DNA of 6,337 nucleotides from Paracoccaceae bacterium (GTDB lineage Bacteria; Pseudomonadota; Alphaproteobacteria; Rhodobacterales; Rhodobacteraceae). This document shows, in pieces, positions 1 through 5,816 of this stretch. Every line of letters begins with the position of its first letter. Within the stretch, counting starts at the first letter, position 1. The notes below the pieces were generated by a model. That model was not told the DNA's origin, made no database searches, and was given only the letters and a program-made list of their open reading frames with translations. The position numbers and the translations under genes were made by a program. The stretch covers positions 1 to 6,337 of the forward strand of contig SLQN01000531.1 in NCBI GenBank assembly GCA_007131465.1, written 5' to 3'.

Positions 1-252
1 GCAGCTTGCGCTATTGTACGCACCTTTAAACTTTGATAGCTTCGCTGTCTTCCTGGTGACGCATGCCAGGGATTGAGGGGTTTTGTACAGGTCGCAGTGG
101 CTTGTCATTGCAGGGCCGCACGGTTGCTCACGGATCTTTGATCGTAGTCAGACTTTCGGCGGCGTGTGTCGCCGAGGTTCTCCTGCGCGGTTGCGGGCAA
201 CTGGTCAGTCGAAAGCTGTGAATGCCATGGCTGAAAACAGGGGGAGGCTTCA
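1..252. other. Non-coding leader upstream of the receptor gene
   Basis: I see no supportable complete gene here. Reading from base 1, the first frame stays open for 11 codons and stops at 34-36. The second frame stays open to a stop at 74-76. Either could be the tail of a gene lying to the left, but the stretches are too short to tell. The region presumably carries the promoter and 5' untranslated leader of the receptor gene. I could not pick out a convincing -35/-10 pair. A hairpin lies at 156-175, and a strong Shine-Dalgarno sequence (GGAGG, 243-247) stands just before the receptor start. Confidence 0.5.
156..175 (+). promoter_or_regulatory. Hairpin / inverted repeat in the receptor leader
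   Basis: TCGGCG (156-161) pairs perfectly with CGCCGA (170-175). The stem can be extended inward by a G-U pair (162/169) and a C-G pair (163/168), leaving a four-base GTGT loop. The result is an 8-bp, GC-rich stem ending 77 bases before the receptor start codon. No T-run follows, so it is not a classical intrinsic terminator. It could be an mRNA structure in the leader or a dyad operator for a regulator. Which of these it is, or whether it has any function, is inference. Confidence 0.3.
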
Positions 253-2496
253 ATGTCCATCGCTAAATCCAAGTTGGCTTTGCTGCAATGCTTGGCAGTT
301 GTTGCAACTATGTTGGTTGCGGCTCCATTGCCTGCTACCGAGCGTGCGGTAGAGGAGATCGTGGTCACGGCGCAGAAGCGGGAGCGAACGCTTCAGGAGA
401 CCCCGATATCGCTCGGCGTGTTTGATGAGGACACGCTTGGCGCTGCAGGAATCTCGAACGTGGAGGATCTCTTCTACATTGCACCTTCTGTCAACCTCCA
501 GGGATCCGTGAGCTCTGCCGGGCGCGGAATGCTGGTGCGAGGTGTTGGTGGCGGTGCTTTCGCCACTGGCTTCGAATCAAGTGTTGGAACAACGATAGAC
601 GGGGTAGCGACAGGGCCAGGTGGGGCTGCGCTTGCCGAGTTCTGGGACATCGACCGGATCGAGGTGCTGCGCGGGCCCCAGGGTACGCTTTTCGGCAAAA
701 ACACATCTGCCGGCGCGGTGAATATCGTGACGAATTCTGCCACCCAGAACTTCGAGGCGAATGCATCAGCGGAATGGAATTTCGAGCACGAACAGTACCG
801 GCTTGGGGGGATGGTCAATCTGCCGATCACGCCGGATCTCGCCATCAGGCTGGCTGCGTTCATGCATGATCGCGACAAAGGCGTAGTAAAGAACATCGTA
901 CGTGACGAGACTGAAAACATAAGGCAACGGTGGGGCATTCGCTTCAACACCGTTTATGAGCTTGAGGGGTTTTCGGCCGATCTAACGCTGTCCTATGACG
1001 AGCAGGACGATCGTTGCTGCGTGCGGACCTTCAATCGGATACTGGACGAGTCGCAGAGTCCGCTCGTCAATGGATTTCTGAGACCACAGCTGAACGCCTT
1101 TGGCGTCGAGGCGAATAACGCCAACGTGATCAACATTGCGGATGGGACGCTGTCTGAGAAGGCGGAGACGTTCCATGGGGCGTTGGAGCTCAACTGGGAA
1201 CTGCCCGGCGGGCACACGATCAAGTCTGTGACAGGTTACAGGTCGTGGGACCAGCAAGAGTTCAATGACGTCGACTTCCTGCCGTTGGACATCATCGACG
1301 GAGCGATTACCAAAGATCTCGATCTCTTCAGTCAGGAGTGGCAGCTGCTGTCTCCCACGGGATCGGCTTTGGAGTACGTTGCCGGTGTTTACTATTACAC
1401 TCACGAGATCAAGGAGTCGACGGTATTCACTGGCGGGACCGATGTTGTCGGTTTCGACGGCCTTTCGGTGTTCGACAGCGTCGTTGACCTGGAGAATTAC
1501 GCCATCTTTGGTCATGCCACCTACGCGTTCAACGAAAACTGGTCTGCTTTTGCGGGCGCACGGCTCCTCCATGAGAAGATCGATGCGGCAGGGCAGAGAG
1601 GTGGCAACTTCTTCGCCTTTCCTGGCAATTTTGCTCCTGAGTCAGCCAGCAACAGTGACACGGACTGGATCGGAACTCTGGGTGTTCAATACTTCGCCAG
1701 CCCGCGCAGCATGTACTATGCCTCTATCTCGACAGGTTATAAGGGTTCTGCGATCGACACGACGATCGGTAGTACCCTGTTCACCGGAGGTCCGGAGCTG
1801 GCCGTTCTGGCTCCCGAAACCGTCGTGAGCTATGAACTTGGGGCGAGAACATCCGTGTTCGATGACCAGATCACTCTCAATGCGACGCTGTTCTACTCGG
1901 AGTTCGACGACTTCCAGGCTACGGCATTTTCAACGGAGGCGAATTCCTTCGTGCTGCGCAACGCCGGTGAATTGAGCACCCGGGGGATCGAGGTGGATGC
2001 GCGCGGTCAGCTTTGGCCGGGCAGCTACTTTACTTTAGCAGCCGCCTATATCGACGCCCAGTTCGACGAGTTCATCGGAGCCCCCTGCCAGACGCCGCAG
2101 CGACTCGCGGGAACCTGCGTTGATGCCGAAGGTGGTCAGGACCTCTCGGGTCGGCGTGCCAATCAGGCACCGAAGTGGCAATTCACGATTACGGGCGAAC
2201 AGCGATTCACGATTGCTGGAATGGACGGTTACGTCCGGGGGGACTACGCCTGGAGAGACTCCAACATTTCGGATGCAAGCCTGGATCCCAACACGAAGAT
2301 CGATGCGTACGGTATCGCCAACTTCAAGCTTTCCGTGGCGCCGGCCGCTCAATATGAGCTGTCGCTTTTCGTCAGGAATGCGTTTGATAAGCAGCATGTC
2401 TCCCGTCGTTCGAACGCTCCTTTGTTTGCTGGAGCATATGCCGGGCATCCTGGCGATCGACGGTCCTGGGGCGTTCAAGTCAGATTCGAACATTGA
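253..2496 (+). CDS. TonB-dependent outer-membrane receptor
   Basis: This 747-residue protein is a TonB-dependent receptor, an outer-membrane beta-barrel that takes up a large or scarce substrate using energy passed on by TonB-ExbB-ExbD. A signal peptide covers about residues 1-28 (Lys5 and Lys7, a hydrophobic stretch, then PLPA before the likely cleavage site). A TonB box, EEIVVTA, lies at 34-40. The plug domain runs roughly from 48 to 165 and contains the hallmark VLRGPQGTLFGKNTSAGA (138-155). The rest is barrel, ending in SWGVQVRFEH with alternating aromatic and hydrophobic residues as expected for the last strand. Length is normal for the family. Cys612 and Cys622 flank a probable extracellular-loop segment, and there is an adjacent Cys255-Cys256 pair. 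The start is supported by GGAGG at 243-247, five bases upstream. The gene leads a same-strand set of catabolic enzymes, which suggests it imports their substrate. The ligand cannot be read from the sequence; iron-siderophore uptake is the main alternative. Confidence 0.95.
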   Translation: MSIAKSKLALLQCLAVVATMLVAAPLPATERAVEEIVVTAQKRERTLQETPISLGVFDEDTLGAAGISNVEDLFYIAPSVNLQGSVSSAGRGMLVRGVGGGAFATGFESSVGTTIDGVATGPGGAALAEFWDIDRIEVLRGPQGTLFGKNTSAGAVNIVTNSATQNFEANASAEWNFEHEQYRLGGMVNLPITPDLAIRLAAFMHDRDKGVVKNIVRDETENIRQRWGIRFNTVYELEGFSADLTLSYDEQDDRCCVRTFNRILDESQSPLVNGFLRPQLNAFGVEANNANVINIADGTLSEKAETFHGALELNWELPGGHTIKSVTGYRSWDQQEFNDVDFLPLDIIDGAITKDLDLFSQEWQLLSPTGSALEYVAGVYYYTHEIKESTVFTGGTDVVGFDGLSVFDSVVDLENYAIFGHATYAFNENWSAFAGARLLHEKIDAAGQRGGNFFAFPGNFAPESASNSDTDWIGTLGVQYFASPRSMYYASISTGYKGSAIDTTIGSTLFTGGPELAVLAPETVVSYELGARTSVFDDQITLNATLFYSEFDDFQATAFSTEANSFVLRNAGELSTRGIEVDARGQLWPGSYFTLAAAYIDAQFDEFIGAPCQTPQRLAGTCVDAEGGQDLSGRRANQAPKWQFTITGEQRFTIAGMDGYVRGDYAWRDSNISDASLDPNTKIDAYGIANFKLSVAPAAQYELSLFVRNAFDKQHVSRRSNAPLFAGAYAGHPGDRRSWGVQVRFEH

Positions 2497-2562
2497 TCTT
2501 CTGAAGCGCGTGCTGCATGCGTGAGAGACCTGTTTCTGGATGGAGCACGTGTGAATGAAGCA

Positions 2563-2570
2563 AGAGGTGA
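2563..2570 (+). promoter_or_regulatory. Ribosome binding site that decides the oxidoreductase start
   Basis: AGAGGTGA lies four bases before the ATG at 2575, with its AGAGG core seven bases away. The in-frame GTG at 2521 has no purine-rich sequence at the right distance. The site therefore favours the 2575 start. Confidence 0.65.
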
Positions 2571-2574
2571 TCAT

Positions 2575-3462
2575 ATGAAGATTGGATTGGCAGCTCCTTT
2601 TGGGAGCACTCCAAAACGGGACATCGGATTCCTGAAGGATTTTGCGCAGGCAATCGAGGAGCGCGGCTTCGATTCGCTTTGGCTGCCCGAGCATGTTGTC
2701 TTTTTCTCGGCAAAAGACTATGACTCGAGCTATCCGTATACGGAGGACGGGACGCCGCCTTGGGGCGACGAGATGGGCATCTACGACCCGTTGCTGCTCG
2801 TCGCAGTTGCGGCTCAGGTCACGACACGGCTCAGATTCGCGACAAGCGTTCTGATTTTGCCGTTGCGCCCGCCGCTGCTGACGGCCAAAGAGGTGATGAC
2901 CATCGATCACATCACTGGGGGCCGCTTTGAATTCGGTGTCGGAAGCGGCTGGTCGTCGGAGGAGTACGCGGCTCTTGGCGTACCCTTCGAGCGCCGTGGC
3001 AAGCGCTTCGATGAGTACATTGAAGCCGTCCGGGCAGCCTGGAAGCCAGGCAAGGTATCTTACGAGGGTGAGACTGTCTCCTATCGTGACGTGATCCTGG
3101 AGCCGAAACCTCTCACCCCGGGCGGGCCTCCGTTTCTCATTGGTGGTGATTCGGATGCCGCTATGAAGCGGTCCGCTCGGCTGGGCGACGGCTGGTACGG
3201 CTGGTGGGCGGATTACGATCTCGAGCCCCATCTGGAAAAATTGCGCCGGCATCTGGATGCCCATGGCCGTGAGGAAGGAAGTGACTTCCACCTCAAGCTG
3301 GGCCTGCCCTTCAAGGGGAAGCCGGACGAACTGCAGGGCAAGATCGACGAAGCACGACGGTTGGGCGTCGAGGAGCTGGTCATATCTGTTCCCATAAGCA
3401 GCAGTCGGCTTGCTGCGGACGCAGACCTTTGGACGCAAGCGGCAGGGCTTGGCGACAAGTGA
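2575..3462 (+). CDS. Luciferase-like (LLM class) flavin/F420-dependent oxidoreductase
   Basis: This 295-residue protein belongs to the bacterial luciferase-like TIM-barrel superfamily. Members use reduced FMN for monooxygenation, or coenzyme F420 for hydride transfer. The N-terminus MKIGLAAPFG forms the expected first beta strand. SLWLPEHVVF (34-43) is the typical motif with an acidic residue and histidine near the cofactor. The DPLLLVAVAAQVTTRLRFAT region starts at 71, GRFEFGVGSGW lies at 116-126, and EPKP (176-179) followed by PPFLIGGD (185-192) makes the usual cofactor-phosphate-side region. Length is typical for the single-domain 'LLM class F420-dependent oxidoreductase' group. An in-frame GTG at 2521 would add 18 residues before the conserved strand and lacks a ribosome site, so I chose 2575. 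The gene follows the receptor after 78 bases with no terminator. It probably oxidises or reduces an intermediate of the imported substrate. The cofactor (FMN or F420) and the reaction cannot be settled from sequence alone. Confidence 0.9.
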   Translation: MKIGLAAPFGSTPKRDIGFLKDFAQAIEERGFDSLWLPEHVVFFSAKDYDSSYPYTEDGTPPWGDEMGIYDPLLLVAVAAQVTTRLRFATSVLILPLRPPLLTAKEVMTIDHITGGRFEFGVGSGWSSEEYAALGVPFERRGKRFDEYIEAVRAAWKPGKVSYEGETVSYRDVILEPKPLTPGGPPFLIGGDSDAAMKRSARLGDGWYGWWADYDLEPHLEKLRRHLDAHGREEGSDFHLKLGLPFKGKPDELQGKIDEARRLGVEELVISVPISSSRLAADADLWTQAAGLGDK

Positions 3463-3496
3463 AAGCTCAATGTGCGGGGGCGGTCGCACGATGGTA

Positions 3497-3524
3497 CCGG
3501 CCGCGTGGCGATACAAAGGGCCGG
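3497..3524 (+). promoter_or_regulatory. GC-rich hairpin touching the next gene's ribosome site
   Basis: CCGGCC (3497-3502) is perfectly complementary to GGCCGG (3519-3524), giving a six-pair all-GC stem around a 16-base loop. The last two bases of the 3' arm are the first two of the GGAGAG ribosome site (3523-3528), so folding could reduce ribosome access. A second, weaker stem, GTGCG/CGCAC, lies just upstream at 3472-3489. Function is inference, since short GC stems are common by chance in GC-rich DNA. Confidence 0.25.
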
Positions 3525-3528
3525 AGAG
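3523..3528 (+). promoter_or_regulatory. Ribosome binding site that decides the start at 3533
   Basis: GGAGAG, with its GGAG core six bases before the ATG at 3533, is the best Shine-Dalgarno match in this gap. It favours 3533 over the upstream in-frame ATG at 3491 and the downstream ATG at 3548. Confidence 0.55.
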
Positions 3529-3532
3529 CAAC

Positions 3533-4087
3533 ATGATCCTGAAAGAGATGAATTTTCGCAAAGAGCTCACTGAAGGTGTTCATTCAGTGTTCTTCACCTA
3601 CCGCCAGTACGTCGGCCTGCCGGCGGACGACGTGTTTGCTGATCTGGAGCAGTCTCTGATCGATGCAGAGAAGAGCTGGATCTGGCCGGACCAGTTCAGC
3701 GTCCACGTGCCTGACAGCACGCCGCTGCGTGAAGGCGTTACGTTCGTTACGAAGTATAAGATGCCTGATTCATCCAGCGGTGGTGTAGCCAAGTACGAGT
3801 ACCGCTACAAGCTCGTTCGCTTCGATCGCGAGTCGCGTTGCTTCGAGTATCGTGCTGAGCCAGGCCACCCCTTCCCAGGCGGAGGAGGTGTGGCAACGGT
3901 CCTCCCTGAGGGCCCCGATGGCTGCATCTTCGAGTGGGACGGATGCTATTCGCATACGGGTAACCGGAGCGCTGCGGAAGAGACGTTCTCATGGTATTTC
4001 TCCACGTTCTTCGGTGCCGTGGAGAAGAATATACTCGCGCACGTTGCCAGTCTGGCGGATCAAACTGGCTCTGGACCCGGCAGCTAG
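3533..4087 (+). CDS. Unassigned 184-residue protein, possibly SRPBCC/START-like
   Basis: I do not firmly recognise this family. The protein is soluble, with no signal peptide or membrane segment. A short N-terminal helical part (VFADLEQSLIDAEKSWIWPD) is followed by alternating, strand-like segments (GVTFVTKYKMP, AKYEYRYKLVRFD, CFEYRAEPGHPF, CIFEWDGCYSHTG). A long amphipathic C-terminal helix (FSWYFSTFFGAVEKNILAHVASLA) comes last. A curved sheet closed by a C-terminal helix is the helix-grip pattern of SRPBCC/START-like proteins, which bind hydrophobic ligands or act as cyclases and hydratases. That assignment is inference from secondary-structure pattern, not from a signature motif. An in-frame ATG at 3491 would add 14 residues and one at 3548 would remove five; GGAGAG at 3523-3528 supports 3533. 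The gene sits 70 bases after the oxidoreductase and 78 before the first acyl-CoA synthetase. A role with the same hydrophobic substrate is therefore plausible. It is certainly coding: the frame is intact, with protein-like composition and tight packing between genes. Confidence 0.75.
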   Translation: MILKEMNFRKELTEGVHSVFFTYRQYVGLPADDVFADLEQSLIDAEKSWIWPDQFSVHVPDSTPLREGVTFVTKYKMPDSSSGGVAKYEYRYKLVRFDRESRCFEYRAEPGHPFPGGGGVATVLPEGPDGCIFEWDGCYSHTGNRSAAEETFSWYFSTFFGAVEKNILAHVASLADQTGSGPGS

Positions 4088-4165
4088 CGAAGGGTTGGTC
4101 AGGTTGAAGTGTGTTGCGCCTCGGGTCGTCGGGGTTGGCTGCTAAGGGGCTGAGCTGGAGGGGCT

Positions 4166-5722
4166 ATGCAGTTCAGTGAGCTGATTCGTCGTTCGGTTCA
4201 GGTCAATGGCCGGGGGGCAGCGATCGTCGACCTCGGTAACGGAGCCAGACGTTCGTATGAAGAGCTCGCCTGCCGGATTGGTCAATTGGCAGCCTCTCTT
4301 CGCGCCAATGGAGTGGTCGAAGGCGATCGTGTTGCGATCATCTCTGAGAACTCCGGTCATTTTATCGAGGCATTCTTTGCAATCATCTGGTGCGGTGCGA
4401 TCGCTGTTCCTTTGAACTTTCGACTGACGAATGAAGAGCTGACCCAACAGATCGATGATTGCGAACCCACCGCTCTGTTCATCTCACCGAGGTTTGTCGA
4501 TCGCCTCGACGGACTGAACAAGGTTCGAGCACGGCTGAAGCTGTGCGTGGTCATGGCTGAGTCGACCGAAACTGCGGCGACTGTTGCGCTGGGCTCCATG
4601 GTCGACGGTAGGCCTGAAGTTCGACCCTTCCACTGGGATCACGACGATGCGGCCGCCGTCATTCTCTATACAGGGGGTACGACGGGCCGGCCGAAGGGCG
4701 TCATGCTCAGCCAGAAGGCGTTGATCATGAACGCGTATCAAAGCGCTGCGCTGCTTGGCAATACTGCAGGAATGCGCTACGCACATGTAGCACCGATGTT
4801 TCACATCGGGGATTGTGCCTACATCGTGGCAGTGACGATGCACGCAGGGTGTCACGTCGTGATTCCGGAGTTTGACCCTTCGCGTGTGGTCGACGCTCTG
4901 GCCAGGGAGCGGGTTACGCACGTCGCGCTTGTCCCGACCATGATCAACCGCCTTATGGCAGAGCCCGGATTCGTCGGATCCGAGTTGAAGTGGCTGGCCA
5001 ACATCATCTATGGGGCTTCAACGATTCCGGAGAGTCTCCTGCGTGCAGCACTCGAGGCTCTGCCGGGGGTCCAATTTGGCCAGTCTTACGGACAGACCGA
5101 AACGGCGACCATCACCGTACTGAGGCCGGAGGCCCATGTGACGTCCGGGCCCGCCATGGGAAAGCTGCGTTCCGCGGGACAGCCGGCGATCGGTGCAGAG
5201 GTAGCCATTTGCACCCCGGATGGAAGCGAAGCGGAACCTGGAGAAGTGGGTGAGATTACGGTCCGCTCACAGAGCCTTATGAGCGGCTACTGGCGCAACC
5301 CGGAGGCCACGCGCGAAAGCGTGCGCGCTGGACGGGTGCACACTGGCGATGTCGGCTACATGGATGAGCAGGGTTTCGTCTACATAGTAGATCGCCTCAA
5401 AGACATGATCATCACCGGGGGTGAAAACGTTTCATCTCCTGAGGTCGAGAGCGCTCTTCACCAGCACCCTGCTGTCCTGGAATGCGCCGTTATCGGCGTG
5501 CCTCATGCTGAGTGGGGGGAGCAGGTTCATGCCGTGGTTCGTCTGCATCCCGGTGCTGAAGTGGAAGAGCATGCGCTCATTGCCCATTGCAGGTCCTTGA
5601 TTGCTGGATACAAGTGCCCGAGGACGATCGAGATCACAGCTGACCCACTGCCGCTGAGTGGAATCGGAAAAGTGCTCAAGCGGGATCTTCGTGAGCGCAT
5701 TGCCAGAAAGGCAGGCTGTTGA
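4166..5722 (+). CDS. AMP-forming acyl-CoA synthetase (class I adenylate-forming enzyme)
   Basis: This 518-residue enzyme should activate a carboxylic acid with ATP to an acyl-adenylate and then transfer it to CoA. All core motifs are present: the P-loop YTGGTTGRPKG (168-178, Lys177); the APMFHIG region; the adenine-binding YGQTE (308-312); TGD with ATP-ribose-binding Asp395; and the hinge region DRLKDMIITGGENV beginning at Asp409, with Arg410. The C-terminal domain carries the catalytic lysine in GIGKVLKRDLRE (Lys502). The usual LPRTxTGK form of that last motif is LPLSGIGK here, a small departure that keeps the lysine. Length is typical of medium/long-chain FadD-type or aryl-CoA ligases. The start is supported by GGAGGGG at 4157-4163. 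Two ligases in tandem suggest that different acids or pathway stages are activated. The substrate is unknown; fatty acid, aromatic acid and steroid side-chain acid are all possible. Confidence 0.93.
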   Translation: MQFSELIRRSVQVNGRGAAIVDLGNGARRSYEELACRIGQLAASLRANGVVEGDRVAIISENSGHFIEAFFAIIWCGAIAVPLNFRLTNEELTQQIDDCEPTALFISPRFVDRLDGLNKVRARLKLCVVMAESTETAATVALGSMVDGRPEVRPFHWDHDDAAAVILYTGGTTGRPKGVMLSQKALIMNAYQSAALLGNTAGMRYAHVAPMFHIGDCAYIVAVTMHAGCHVVIPEFDPSRVVDALARERVTHVALVPTMINRLMAEPGFVGSELKWLANIIYGASTIPESLLRAALEALPGVQFGQSYGQTETATITVLRPEAHVTSGPAMGKLRSAGQPAIGAEVAICTPDGSEAEPGEVGEITVRSQSLMSGYWRNPEATRESVRAGRVHTGDVGYMDEQGFVYIVDRLKDMIITGGENVSSPEVESALHQHPAVLECAVIGVPHAEWGEQVHAVVRLHPGAEVEEHALIAHCRSLIAGYKCPRTIEITADPLPLSGIGKVLKRDLRERIARKAGC

Positions 5723-5816
5723 GCTGTGACGAGCACCCGCAGGGCTCGATGAACGCAGTGTTCTCGAGCGCGAACATGCATTTCGTTTTACATGAGCTAA
5801 CTGCTCGGAGTCGATG
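5723..5816. other. Gap between the two synthetase genes with two small inverted repeats
   Basis: The 94-base gap holds two dyads. The first is a hairpin at 5730-5748, where CGAGC pairs with GCTCG, continues past one bulged A into CC/GG, and closes on a CGCA loop. It has no T-run after it. The second is TGTTC (5759-5763) with GAACA (5772-5776) around eight bases. Neither is a clear terminator. A 22-codon reading frame (5749-5817) starts with ATG and its TGA overlaps the next gene's tandem ATGs, but its ribosome site is weak. I do not call it a gene. Confidence 0.3.

Noticed and set aside
14..42. Possible promoter TTGTAC with a TAGCTT or GATAGC -10-like element
   Set aside because: The -10 matches are poor and the spacing only fits one weak choice, so I cannot support a promoter call.
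83..352. 89-codon frame on the + strand spanning the leader and the receptor start
   Set aside because: It starts with TTG, overlaps the signal-peptide region in another frame and has no family resemblance.
982..1572. Open frame of 196 codons on the minus strand inside the receptor gene
   Set aside because: It is an antisense shadow with no recognisable domain or ribosome site, lying wholly inside an intact gene.
1265..1828. Open frame of 187 codons on the + strand inside the receptor gene
   Set aside because: The translation is rich in Ser, Arg and Thr without domain character, and the overlapping frame is unmistakably beta-barrel receptor.
2035..3570. Open frame of 511 codons on the minus strand opposite the receptor 3' end and the oxidoreductase
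   Set aside because: It crosses two genes with clear family motifs on the + strand, its translation resembles no protein family I recognise, and codon bias in GC-rich genes often leaves the opposite strand open.
5759..5776. TGTTC-N8-GAACA as an SOS (LexA) box
   Set aside because: Spacing and orientation fit neither the GAAC-N4-GTTC form nor the direct-repeat GTTC-N7-GTTC form, nor the CTG-N10-CAG form.
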